Below are positions 14,599 to 21,976 of a DNA stretch of 24,805 bases, piece after piece. The translations under genes and the position numbers were made by a program. Every line of letters begins with the position of its first letter. Positions within the stretch are counted from its first letter, which is position 1. The stretch comes from a virus. Below the pieces are notes generated by a model that was not told the DNA's origin, made no database searches, and worked only from the letters and a program-made list of their open reading frames with translations. The DNA lies in the IMG/VR virus record IMGVR_UViG_3300033145_001743, positions 1 to 24,805 of that record; one strand, given 5' to 3'.

Positions 14599-15898
14599 GA
14601 TTGATGATGCTAAAAAACTTCTTGAAATCAAAAAATCACTTGGTGTCGCCAGTTCTGGAGATATTGATAGACTTTTTGTTATTTCTGGTGCTGATGGTGA
14701 ATTTGTTTATGATGTCTGGGGTAAAAAGTATATAGATTGCACATCTCAGGGTTGGGTCAGTGCTATTGGTCATAGTCATCCTAGAATAAAGGAAGCCGTA
14801 AAAAAATCTATAGATAATAATCTAATACACGTTCGTCCAAGTTATTATACAATACCGAAACTTGAATTGGCACAAAAGTTGGTTGATATTGCACCAGACA
14901 ATATAACTAAAGTGAATTTTTGTCTTCATGGTTCGTTAGCAGTTGAAGGTGCTATTAAACTTGTTCTATTAAAGAATCCAGACAAACCGATAGCAGTCCT
15001 TGATACTGGTTTTTGTGGTAGAAGCATCGCTACTGGTTCTTTGAGTTGGGATTACTTGGAAAAAGAGGAGTTTTATCGGCTTAAAAATGAAGTTGTCAGG
15101 ATACCAAGCGCATATTGTTATAGGTGTAAGTTTGGTAAAAGTAGAGGTAACTGTAGTTTTGAGTGTGTTGAGTATGCTGATAAGATTTTTCGTGAGAAAA
15201 AACCAGGTATGTTTATATATGAACCAATACAGGGTAATGGTGGTCAAATAGTTTTTCCTTATGCTTATCATAAACTAATGAGAGATGTTTGTACTAAGCA
15301 TGGTATTGCTATGGTTGTTGATGAAATGCAGACAGCATTTGGTAAATTACCAGAAATGTTTGCTTCTTATTTGTATGATATAAAACCAGACATTATTACA
15401 GTTGGTAAAGCGTTGGGAGGAGGTTTACCACTTGCAGCTACTTTATACAGTGATGAATTTGATTTTAGAGGTGGTGATCATACGTTTACATTTGCAAGTT
15501 TTCCATTGAGTATGGTATCAGCACTAGAAACGTTGAAAGTGTTAGAAGATGAGAATATATGTGAACAAGCAAGTGAGAAAGGTGAAATTTTTCTTAGTTC
15601 TTTACTAGCATTACAAAAGAAGTACCCAATTATTGGTGATATACGACAAGAGGGTATGTTGATTGGTGTAGAGTTAGTTAAAGATGTAGAAACAAAGGAA
15701 CCTATGCCAGACGAAGTTCAGAAGTTGATAGATTTTGGTATCCATAACGGTGTGTTGTTCGGTTGTGATAAACATGCTGGTCTTGGTAGTACACTAAAAA
15801 TAAAACCTCCATCGATTATAAGTTATGAAAATATAGCTAATGTTTTATGTGTATTAGAGTATGGATTAAGTATTATAGCAAAAAATTTGGGGGTCTAA
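14567..15898 (+). CDS. Class III PLP-dependent aminotransferase
   Basis: A 443-residue fold-type I enzyme that moves an amino group to an aldehyde or ketone. It shows the DVWGKKYIDC opening, GHSHP (68-72), the cofactor phosphate-binding HGSLAVEGAIK region, VVDEMQTAFG with the cofactor Asp252, and VGKALGGGLP with the Schiff-base Lys281. A Cys group (CYRC ... C ... C, about 184-200) is common in 4-aminobutyrate/2,4-diaminobutyrate-type members. ATG 14567 is favoured because AGGAGGT (14554-14560) ends 6 nt before it; ATG 14561 is too close. It overlaps the nucleotidyltransferase-GNAT gene by 32 nt, so the two probably work in one pathway, giving an amine for later acetylation or activation. Confidence 0.92.
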   Translation: MIDFRQIGKDKIDDAKKLLEIKKSLGVASSGDIDRLFVISGADGEFVYDVWGKKYIDCTSQGWVSAIGHSHPRIKEAVKKSIDNNLIHVRPSYYTIPKLELAQKLVDIAPDNITKVNFCLHGSLAVEGAIKLVLLKNPDKPIAVLDTGFCGRSIATGSLSWDYLEKEEFYRLKNEVVRIPSAYCYRCKFGKSRGNCSFECVEYADKIFREKKPGMFIYEPIQGNGGQIVFPYAYHKLMRDVCTKHGIAMVVDEMQTAFGKLPEMFASYLYDIKPDIITVGKALGGGLPLAATLYSDEFDFRGGDHTFTFASFPLSMVSALETLKVLEDENICEQASEKGEIFLSSLLALQKKYPIIGDIRQEGMLIGVELVKDVETKEPMPDEVQKLIDFGIHNGVLFGCDKHAGLGSTLKIKPPSIISYENIANVLCVLEYGLSIIAKNLGV

Positions 15899-15899
15899 A

Positions 15900-16364
15900 A
15901 TGCCATATGGTATAAAGAACGAAACAAAGGAGCAAACGGAGTGGATGGAAGGGTGTGTTTCCAGTATTTCTGGAATTAATAAAAAGACTGGAAAAGCATA
16001 TACAAAAAGTGAGAAAATAGCTATTTGTAAAGTTCAACTGTTTAAGAAGGAAGAGTCTGAAGCTGTTAGTGAGGAAAGCATCAGAGAACAGTACTATAAT
16101 CTAGAAGATAAGGTGTATAATGAAATAAATAATGGTAGAGGTTTGAAGTCAAACACATATGTTGTAGATATTTTTGACAGTTATATAATAGTTGAAGTTG
16201 ATAGCAAAATGTACAAGGTTAATTATAATATTTCTGGTGATGATGTTATAATTAATTGGGTTGGTTCTGTAGAGGTAGAGCGTATTACTGAATACAAAAC
16301 TGTAGAGGCAACCAAAGGAAAAGTTATGAATAGGGTTGTTACATATGGTGGTAATACATTATAA
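15900..16364 (+). CDS. Head morphogenesis-associated protein
   Basis: A 154-residue protein in two parts. Residues 1-50 contain a Cys-bounded helical segment (GCVSSIS ... AYTKSEKIAICK), like short N-terminal domains that phages carry on head proteases and related proteins. Residues 85-130 (YVVDIFDSYIIVEVDSKMYKVNYNISGDDVIINW) match a small beta domain that often accompanies prohead protease genes. Here the module stands alone, separated from the protease by a glycosyltransferase gene. It begins 1 nt after the aminotransferase stop, with GGGGG upstream. A capsid assembly role is inferred from the module and location. Confidence 0.55.
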   Translation: MPYGIKNETKEQTEWMEGCVSSISGINKKTGKAYTKSEKIAICKVQLFKKEESEAVSEESIREQYYNLEDKVYNEINNGRGLKSNTYVVDIFDSYIIVEVDSKMYKVNYNISGDDVIINWVGSVEVERITEYKTVEATKGKVMNRVVTYGGNTL

Positions 16365-16373
16365 GGAGTATTT

Positions 16374-17525
16374 ATGAAAGTTTTTTGGATAGGTGATGCT
16401 ATAGTAAATTCTGGTTTTAGCAGGGTTACTCATAGTATTTGTAATGAGCTTAGTGAGAAGTGTGAGGTTGTTGTATATGGTATTAGGTACGATGGTAAAA
16501 TTAGACACGGTAACAAATATTATATATATCCAGCACAAAGTGGCAGTGATTGCTACTCGTTTGATGATGTATCTAGGGTTATACTAAAAGAAAATCCAGA
16601 CGTTGTAGTTATTTTCAATGATTTGTGGGTTATCGAACAATATTTGATAGACATTAAAAATAAAGTTGAAAACTACGAAATAAAAGCAAGGTTTGTTCCA
16701 TTTTTACCTGTAAATTATTTACCAATTGATAAGAAACATATTCTAAATCTTTCTCTTTTGGGTGTTTCGACTGTTTTGTCTTACACTGATTTTTCTGGTT
16801 CTGCTATTAGAGATATAAACCCTAACCTTGATATTGTTACTGTTTCTCATGGTGTAGATAGGGACATCTTTTATCCAATTGACGATGTTAAGAAAAGTCA
16901 GAATTTAGAAGATTTTTTTGTGGTTGGTAATATAAATTCTAATACATACAGAAAACGGTTAGATTTATTTTTGATTGGTTTTTATAAGTTTGCCAGAAAC
17001 AAGTCAGATGTTAAGTGTCTTATACATGCAAGTAACAACGAGATATCATATGATTTACGTGATATTGCTAAAGATTTGGGTATATCAGATAAGGTAATAA
17101 TTAGTGAAAGAAGTTTGTCAAATGATAATATTAATTTGCTTTATAATATGTTAGATGTTAATGTCAATACTGCTATGGGAGAAGGTTTTGGTCTTACGTT
17201 AGCTGAAGGTGCTTCGTGTGGTGTACCTATAATCTGTTCTGACATTGGTAACTTTCACAGCATATGGGGAGATTGTGCTGAGTATATTGCTACAAATCAT
17301 GTTGAGTATGTTAGTGGTACCACGTACAATGGTGTTGTAATAGACACAGATGATTTAGCTTCTAAGCTAAATATTCTTTATGAGAATAGGGAATATCTTA
17401 ATCTTAAAAAACGTGAAACACTAAAAAAGATTGAGTCACCTAAGTTTAATTGGAAAACAATATCTGATAACATATATAATACTCTTTGTGATGTTGATAA
17501 TGGTAGGGTTAGTGTTATTTCATAA
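16374..17525 (+). CDS. Glycosyltransferase family 4
   Basis: A 383-residue retaining GT-B glycosyltransferase, moving a sugar from a nucleotide donor. The N-terminal half begins MKVFWIGDAIVNSGFSRVTH, with the acceptor-domain SGF loop. The C-terminal half has VSHGVD (157-162), the donor-phosphate-binding NTYRKRLD (190-197) and the EX7E motif MGEGFGLTLAEGAS (Glu270 and Glu278), followed by CGVPII. It has no membrane segment, so it is probably soluble. AAGGAG at 16363-16368 sets the start. It resembles the N-terminal half of the fusion at 21976 in layout (short N-terminus, SGF/TGY motif). Substrates are unknown; virion or host glycan modification is inferred. Confidence 0.88.
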   Translation: MKVFWIGDAIVNSGFSRVTHSICNELSEKCEVVVYGIRYDGKIRHGNKYYIYPAQSGSDCYSFDDVSRVILKENPDVVVIFNDLWVIEQYLIDIKNKVENYEIKARFVPFLPVNYLPIDKKHILNLSLLGVSTVLSYTDFSGSAIRDINPNLDIVTVSHGVDRDIFYPIDDVKKSQNLEDFFVVGNINSNTYRKRLDLFLIGFYKFARNKSDVKCLIHASNNEISYDLRDIAKDLGISDKVIISERSLSNDNINLLYNMLDVNVNTAMGEGFGLTLAEGASCGVPIICSDIGNFHSIWGDCAEYIATNHVEYVSGTTYNGVVIDTDDLASKLNILYENREYLNLKKRETLKKIESPKFNWKTISDNIYNTLCDVDNGRVSVIS

Positions 17526-17553
17526 GTTTTTTTTGCGTTTTTCTTTGTTTTAC

Positions 17554-17584
17554 TTCACTAAACCATAAAAAGCGTTAATATATA
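17554..17584 (+). promoter_or_regulatory. Bipartite promoter-like motif, copy B
   Basis: TTCACTAAA (17554-17562), 11 bp, GTTAATATATA (17574-17584): the same boxes and spacing as at 598-628. It lies in a 100-bp gap, 41 nt before the protease start, ahead of the protease-scaffold-capsid block, where a strong late promoter would be expected. A poly-T stretch just upstream (17527-17534) has no stem and is not a clear terminator. The promoter role is inferred from the repetition and position. Confidence 0.55.
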
Positions 17585-17625
17585 TATAGAGGTATATTGT
17601 ATATACTAGTTTGAGGTATGTTTAT

Positions 17626-18210
17626 ATGAAAGAAGCGGTATTTAATGTTGGTATAGAGTTTGTTGATGATGATTTAGCTACTGCTGGAATACCAGAAGAA
17701 TACAAGAACCCTCTTTTGTCTTGGGTGCGGTTCATCTTTACAGACGATTTACCAAATGCAAATAATCAGGGTATTGGACAAGATGAGTTTGATAACCTTG
17801 TCAAGTCTATGTCTTATATGCCAATCAAAGCTAAGTTTGATAATGAGTTTGGTTTAGAAGGACATTCTGAAGCTTCAATAATTGGTGTAATAAAGGAAGG
17901 AAGACAAGAGGATAATAAAATTGTAGCAATTGGTGCTTTATACAAGGATGAGGTTTCTGATGTTGTTGCGTTTTTTAAGCAAGAGCTGTCTGATGGCAAT
18001 AGTGTTGATTTTTCTTGGGAAATAAGGTATATGGATTCAGAAGAGAAAGATGGTACTGAGTGGTTGCGTGATGTTACTACTAAGGCTGTTACAGCCGTAC
18101 AAAATCCAGCATACGAAGGTAGAACACCTTTAGTTTCTATAAGTAGTAAAGATTTACTAGATAGTGTAACTAGAGAAATAGAAAGAAGAGAAGCCTCAGG
18201 TGTTGTATAG
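17626..18210 (+). CDS. Putative prohead protease
   Basis: A 194-residue protein directly upstream of a coiled-coil scaffold, the usual place for the capsid maturation protease. Such proteases cut the scaffold and the capsid delta domain before DNA packaging. Features are a MPIKAKFD strand, GLEGHSEASIIG with a candidate catalytic His80, and NSVDFSWEI with candidate Ser126 or Ser130, then the AVQNPAYEGRTPLVSI segment. This order of His then Ser fits the herpesvirus-type assembly protease fold. ATG 17626 is chosen because GAGGT (17613-17617) lies 8 nt upstream; a TTG at 17611 would overlap that site. Sequence identification is moderate; context strongly supports it. Confidence 0.72.
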   Translation: MKEAVFNVGIEFVDDDLATAGIPEEYKNPLLSWVRFIFTDDLPNANNQGIGQDEFDNLVKSMSYMPIKAKFDNEFGLEGHSEASIIGVIKEGRQEDNKIVAIGALYKDEVSDVVAFFKQELSDGNSVDFSWEIRYMDSEEKDGTEWLRDVTTKAVTAVQNPAYEGRTPLVSISSKDLLDSVTREIERREASGVV

Positions 18211-18228
18211 TTGCAAGGAGGAGCTAAT

Positions 18229-18852
18229 TTGATAAATTTAACGGATATTTCTACAGCACAACTGAAAGAACTACAAAAAATTCTAAGCGTTGGTGTTGTT
18301 GCTCAAGCAGAACTTGACACGTTGGATGCTGAAGCTGTTGTTTCTGATGATAGTTACAAAACAATAAATAACGAGGTATTTAGTATGGAAGATAAAGAGA
18401 AGATTGAATCTCTTGAACATGAAAATGCTACTCTAAAGGGAGAAAGAGATTCCCTAACAAATGAAAAGGTCGAGCTTGAAGAGAAAGCATCTCAAGTTGT
18501 TTCACTTACTGATGAGTTGAATAGTCAGAAGGAAGAGCTTGAATTGCTTAGACAATTTAAGAAAGAGGCTGAAGAGGTTGCTGAAAGGCAACGCAAGATT
18601 GATGATATTTCGTCTAAACTTGAAGAGGCTGGAATAGAATTCGATGCTGAAAGTGATTCTGATTATTGGTTGAGTATGACTGAAGACATTATGGATAAAA
18701 CTATAAACAAGTTTAAGTCACTTAGTAAGAAAACAGAAGCATCTGTAAAGATTAATGTTCCTCCAATAAGAAGTTCAGACGATGTAAATGATTCAAGTGC
18801 TGTTTCTGTTGTTTCTGACGGTTTAAAAGAAATAAAACAATCAAAGATATAG
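18229..18852 (+). CDS. Scaffolding protein with probable internal start
   Basis: A 207-residue acidic protein starting at TTG 18229, with a perfect AAGGAGG (18215-18221) upstream. Residues of about 53-125 form a long heptad-patterned coiled coil rich in Glu, Lys and Leu, typical of the internal scaffold that shapes the prohead and is removed before packaging. The C-terminus is basic, as needed to bind the capsid protein. An in-frame ATG at 18385 (residue 53) has its own GAGGTATT site (18373-18380) and would give a 155-residue scaffold without the N-terminal 52 residues. This gene lies between protease and decoration genes, fitting a scaffold role. Confidence 0.72.
   Translation: MINLTDISTAQLKELQKILSVGVVAQAELDTLDAEAVVSDDSYKTINNEVFSMEDKEKIESLEHENATLKGERDSLTNEKVELEEKASQVVSLTDELNSQKEELELLRQFKKEAEEVAERQRKIDDISSKLEEAGIEFDAESDSDYWLSMTEDIMDKTINKFKSLSKKTEASVKINVPPIRSSDDVNDSSAVSVVSDGLKEIKQSKI
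18373..18387 (+). promoter_or_regulatory. Internal ribosome binding site and start in scaffold gene
   Basis: GAGGTATTTAGTATG: GAGGTATT (18373-18380) followed by ATG 18385, in frame with the scaffold. The same GAGGTATT-type site precedes portal (10402), decoration (18854) and the gene at 21066, so it is this phage's strong signal. It probably starts a shorter, second scaffold product. Confidence 0.55.
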
Positions 18853-18865
18853 TGAGGTATTCTAA

Positions 18866-19465
18866 ATGGGAGTAGAAATTAGATTAAGAGGCACAGCTAT
18901 ACCTTGTATAGCACAAGAGGACATCGTTGCTGGTCGTGCTGTTAAGTTGGGTGAAGCTAGTAATAATCCTAGAATTTTGGGTGGTACAGCTACTCCAGAT
19001 CCTAGGTTACAAGACGGTATTTATAACGTTTTGCAAGGAGCGTCCTTACCTACTGGTGATGATGATGCTGAGGCTAGGTATGTGGCTGCGTTCCGTGTTT
19101 ATAACGAAAAACCACCACTTTATGAGACTTTACCAGTTACCGATGTCGGTGATAGTTCCGTTCCTTATACTTTAAGGAATTTTGTTGCGGGTAGTGAGAA
19201 TCTACCAGCCGATGTTACTTTGCGTATGGTAGCACCAAGACTTAAGGAAAATGAAACCATTGCGTCTGGTGCGTTGATGCTGGCTTATGATGATGGTATT
19301 TATACCATTACAAGTGGAAGTTTTTATGCTGGTACATATACCATCGGTAATAAGATTAGTGTTAAAACTAGTGGTGTTTGGTATGAAAGTTCTAATGCTA
19401 GGGTTGGTATTGTTTTAGAGCAAAACACCTCTAAAAACACACTAACCATAAAGACTGGTAGGTAG
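18866..19465 (+). CDS. Capsid decoration/stabilising protein, putative
   Basis: A 199-residue beta-rich protein between scaffold and major capsid protein, the usual site of the head decoration or capsid-stabilising gene. The N-terminal half reads RGTAIPCIAQEDIVAGRAVKLG, a short beta-barrel opening found in small phage capsid proteins (DUF2190-like), and the C-terminus ends RVGIVLEQNTSKNTLTIKTG. There is one Cys and no Lys/Cys motif for crosslinking. GAGGTATT (18854) is a strong ribosome binding site, suggesting high expression with the capsid protein. The assignment rests on position and beta composition, so a different minor capsid role is possible. Confidence 0.6.
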   Translation: MGVEIRLRGTAIPCIAQEDIVAGRAVKLGEASNNPRILGGTATPDPRLQDGIYNVLQGASLPTGDDDAEARYVAAFRVYNEKPPLYETLPVTDVGDSSVPYTLRNFVAGSENLPADVTLRMVAPRLKENETIASGALMLAYDDGIYTITSGSFYAGTYTIGNKISVKTSGVWYESSNARVGIVLEQNTSKNTLTIKTGR

Positions 19466-19475
19466 TAAAAAATTT

Positions 19476-19504
19476 TTGTGGGGAGTATTATTTGCTCCCC
19501 ACAA
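19476..19504 (+). promoter_or_regulatory. Perfect 10-bp hairpin upstream of the capsid gene
   Basis: TTGTGGGGAG (19476-19485) and CTCCCCACAA (19495-19504) form a perfect stem with a 9-nt loop. It lies between the decoration gene and the capsid ribosome binding site (AGGTG 19507). No T-run follows, so it is not a simple terminator. It may stabilise the capsid mRNA 5' end, act as an RNase processing site or attenuate read-through. Confidence 0.65.
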
Positions 19505-19515
19505 GTAGGTGTAAT

Positions 19516-20436
19516 ATGGATGATATTAAATTTAAGGAAGCGTTAGCTGAAGTTGCTAAGACAGATAAAAGAGCTTTATCTGAATTAATAGTAGAGTACA
19601 TTGATCCAAAACATGTTAGTAGAGACATTGTTGGTATTTTTATGAATACTAGGTCTCTTAATCCTGGAGATGCGTACGTAAAAAAGGTTAGACGTGGTAT
19701 TGAGGTAAGGCAATTGGTTCCTGGTCAAGATACTCTGTCAAGTCAGATAACAGTAAAAGATACTGTTACGCACGCTCTTGATACAGCTTATGCAGAAGTT
19801 TCCCATAATGAATGGGAGGTTGAGTCTGGAGAAATTGGTACTATAGATGAAATAAGAAATGAAATGATGGCTAAGTTCTCAGATTTCTATGTTGTAAAGG
19901 TTATGAATGCATTATATACGCTGGCTACTATTAACGATAGTGCTAACTTTTGGTATGTAACAAGTTTGCTACGTTCAACACTTGAGGATGCTATTGATTC
20001 TATTTCTGATATTGCTGGAACAGTTAGGTCTGTTGTAGGTAGACGTACAGCATTAGCTCCCATAACTAAGTTCGCTGGTTATAGGATTGGTGTTGGTGCT
20101 ACTGAGTCGGCTGGTTATCCTGTACCAGTATCAAGTGCATTAGAGGAAATTCGAAGAACAGGTTGGTTTGGTATGTACTATGGTGCTAATTTTGTAGCCC
20201 TTGAACAGGTCTACGACAATGAGTATGATAGGAACAAACTAATTCAAGATGACTTAATTGTTGTTGTTGGTGATTCTTGTGGTGAGTTTATTACCTATGG
20301 AGAACCAAGAGAAGATCAGTGGTCTGAAATGAAAACTGCCCCTCCTACTTGGCATCTTAGGATATATCAACAGTATGGTCTTCTGTTTGACAAAATGGAA
20401 AATGTTGGTATAATTAGAACTGATTCTGGTTCCTAG
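19516..20436 (+). CDS. Major capsid protein
   Basis: A 306-residue protein after the decoration-like gene, and a good length for an HK97-fold capsid protein. The N-terminal helical segment (KFKEALAEVAKTDKRALSEL) is followed by an extended region with RQLVPGQDTL, then the beta-helical core (YAEVSHNEWEVESGEIGTIDEI), a long helix-rich domain with RTALAPITKFAGYRI, and a C-terminal VVVGDSCGEF/TWHLRIYQQYG strand set, typical of this family. ATG 19516 follows AGGTG (19507-19511); the frame could extend to TTG 19492, but that lies inside the hairpin arm. The hairpins on both sides fit a heavily expressed message. No lysine-based crosslink motif could be assigned. Confidence 0.82.
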   Translation: MDDIKFKEALAEVAKTDKRALSELIVEYIDPKHVSRDIVGIFMNTRSLNPGDAYVKKVRRGIEVRQLVPGQDTLSSQITVKDTVTHALDTAYAEVSHNEWEVESGEIGTIDEIRNEMMAKFSDFYVVKVMNALYTLATINDSANFWYVTSLLRSTLEDAIDSISDIAGTVRSVVGRRTALAPITKFAGYRIGVGATESAGYPVPVSSALEEIRRTGWFGMYYGANFVALEQVYDNEYDRNKLIQDDLIVVVGDSCGEFITYGEPREDQWSEMKTAPPTWHLRIYQQYGLLFDKMENVGIIRTDSGS

Positions 20437-20454
20437 TTTTGGTTGTTAATTAAT

Positions 20455-20474
20455 GGGGGTTGAAATATACCCCC
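20455..20474 (+). promoter_or_regulatory. GC hairpin downstream of the capsid gene
   Basis: GGGGGT (20455-20460) pairs with ACCCCC (20469-20474) over an 8-nt loop, and TTAA repeats can extend the stem on both sides. It lies 18 nt after the capsid stop. There is no run of T after it, so a weak terminator, 3'-end stabiliser or partial read-through element are all possible. Confidence 0.5.
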
Positions 20475-20531
20475 TTAACTTAATTGGAAGAGAGGCTCAA
20501 AAGATTAAGTATAAAAATTTAAAGGAGAAAA

Positions 20532-21032
20532 ATGATGAATGATGTATACCCAAAGGTATATAAGAAAGCAATAAAAGGTGCCGTTGGTGGTGTGTTTCTA
20601 AATAAAAGAGGACTTACGGAAGAGTTTCTATTAAAGGGAGACCCTAACACAGCGGATATTGAAAGAATAACTGTAGAGATATACGATAAAGAATCTGAAA
20701 GATTTTTTATGAAGTACAATAAAGCAACAGTTACCAATGGATTTTTGATAGAAATCGGTGGTATTGTAGATATTGTTGTTGACGGTGTAAATTCTGTTGG
20801 CGATGGTTATTTAAGAGATTTGTTAAAGCAACCTTTTACAAAGATGAGGAAGAGATGTTTAGAGTTTACTTCTTCAGTACCAGTTCATAGATTATTAGCT
20901 ATTGCTATAGAGACCAATAAACCAATAAAAACAATTGAGTTTTTAAAAAAACTAGCTAATGGTTTAGATGAGAGAGAGTTACCAAGTACTTTTACTATTG
21001 ATGGTGCTAAAGTTGGTGGTATTGGTAGTTAA
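20532..21032 (+). CDS. Conserved-type head protein, unknown role
   Basis: A 166-residue protein after the major capsid gene. It has a basic N-terminus, a KGAVGGVFLNKRGLTEEFLLKG region, a beta-rich middle (RITVEIYDKESERFFMKYNKA) and a helical C-terminal half with LRDLLKQPF, EFTSSVPVHRLLAIAIETNKPIKTIEFL. I do not recognise a named family, though a segment of this shape often follows the capsid gene in tailed phages. Head completion or packaging are guesses from position. AAGGAG (20521-20526) sets the start at ATG 20532; ATG 20535 is a close alternative. Confidence 0.6.
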   Translation: MMNDVYPKVYKKAIKGAVGGVFLNKRGLTEEFLLKGDPNTADIERITVEIYDKESERFFMKYNKATVTNGFLIEIGGIVDIVVDGVNSVGDGYLRDLLKQPFTKMRKRCLEFTSSVPVHRLLAIAIETNKPIKTIEFLKKLANGLDERELPSTFTIDGAKVGGIGS

Positions 21033-21065
21033 TTAGATTTATCACCAGTATTACTTTGAGGTATT

Positions 21066-21563
21066 ATGAAAGAAGTTGAAAAAATTGTTGGAAGCGTAGT
21101 TGTTGTTTTAAGAAATATCAATACTAACGAAATAACTGTTTTTGAGACTCATAACATCATTACTAGTGCTGGTGATAAACATTATGCACAAAAGTTCTGT
21201 GGTGAGATTCCTAGCGTCGATTTCTCTGGTATAAGATTGGGTAGTGATGATACAGCACCGACTAAAGCTGATATAGATGTTACTACATATTTAGAGAATA
21301 CGTCTCATGCTTTAGCGTCTGGTTATCCTAAGACTAATGATGATGATAGTCATAACACTGGTACTGGTGAAAATGTAGTTACTTGGAAATATTCGTATGA
21401 AGCTTCTGAGAGTATTGCAAGCTCTATAAATGAAGGAGCTATTGTTGATAACATAGTAACACCAACAAGTGCTTTGTGTCATTTTATCTTTTCGTCATCA
21501 TTTAATAAAACAATAAATGAGGAATTAATGATATTTGTAAACCATACTATTGATGGTGTGTAG
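21066..21563 (+). CDS. Virion structural protein, unknown
   Basis: A 165-residue beta-rich protein with GAGGTATT at 21058-21065. The N-terminal VVVLRNINTNEITVFETHNIITSAGD and the following HYAQKF ... GIRLGSDDTAPTKAD resemble a recurrent fold of small tailed-phage structural proteins, in which a nearly invariant I-x-L-G-x-x-x-x-x-P-x-x-x-D pattern lies in the middle. The C-terminus has strands typical of tail or head-tail components. It follows the head genes, so a connector or tail protein is likely, but no function can be fixed. Confidence 0.6.
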   Translation: MKEVEKIVGSVVVVLRNINTNEITVFETHNIITSAGDKHYAQKFCGEIPSVDFSGIRLGSDDTAPTKADIDVTTYLENTSHALASGYPKTNDDDSHNTGTGENVVTWKYSYEASESIASSINEGAIVDNIVTPTSALCHFIFSSSFNKTINEELMIFVNHTIDGV

Positions 21564-21573
21564 GGAAGGAGTT

Positions 21574-21804
21574 ATGGTAGAACTAAAAAATGGTTCTGAT
21601 ATAGTATGGGGTGTTGACATCAGAGAGAAATTCTGTGAAAGGTGCAACATCCCTTTTATTTTATTAGAAGATAACAATAAAAATCTTTATTCTGAGTGTC
21701 CAAAGTGTGGTAATAGGATGGGTCGTCTTGTTGTTACTATGGTTAGTATAGATTCACCAAAACCCTTGACTTGGATGTGCGATGTTGTCTATATATACAA
21801 CTAA
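21574..21804 (+). CDS. Zinc-ribbon small protein
   Basis: A 76-residue protein with two CxxC pairs, CERC near residue 21 and CPKC near residue 42, spaced as in a small zinc ribbon, and a further Cys at about 69. ATG 21574 is chosen because AAGGAG (21566-21571) lies just upstream; an ATG at 21550 would overlap the previous gene. Zinc ribbons of this size occur in phage transcription regulators, virion parts and enzyme add-ons, so the role cannot be decided. It overlaps the next small ORF by 23 nt. Confidence 0.6.
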   Translation: MVELKNGSDIVWGVDIREKFCERCNIPFILLEDNNKNLYSECPKCGNRMGRLVVTMVSIDSPKPLTWMCDVVYIYN

Positions 21805-21976
21805 AAGAATAAGATATGCAACAAGCAATAAGGGAAAAAACATACTACAAAGGTATCGTACTGCTAACCCAAATCCAGAGACCTTTTGGCAGGCATTTTT
21901 TGCTACAATTAGATTATTTACACCGCTGTTAAGGAGCTATGGTTTTTACAAAGGTTCTATTGAGGAAAGGATATAA
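21782..21976 (+). CDS. Small basic protein, uncertain
   Basis: A 64-residue ORF with a basic N-terminal half and ANPNPETFWQAFFATIRLFTPLLRSYGFYKGS at the C-terminus, which looks like an amphipathic or membrane-touching helix. It has no strong ribosome binding site, overlaps the zinc-ribbon gene by 23 nt, and its TAA overlaps the ATG of the glycosyltransferase fusion (TAATG), which supports it as a true coupled gene. An alternative short ORF starts at 21815 in another frame, so the call is tentative. Confidence 0.42.
   Translation: MLSIYTTKRIRYATSNKGKNILQRYRTANPNPETFWQAFFATIRLFTPLLRSYGFYKGSIEERI

Noticed and set aside
17526-17545. Poly-T run as a terminator after the GT4 gene
   Set aside because: No stem-loop precedes it, so it does not meet the form of an intrinsic terminator.
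18927-19175. Second + strand ORF inside the decoration-like gene
   Set aside because: Its frame gives a hydrophobic, biased translation and lies wholly inside a gene with a strong start; no ribosome binding site.
21815-21931. Alternative short ORF (MQQAIREKTYYKG...) in another frame
   Set aside because: No ribosome binding site, and the overlapping frame ending in TAATG before the fusion gene fits the local gene packing better.
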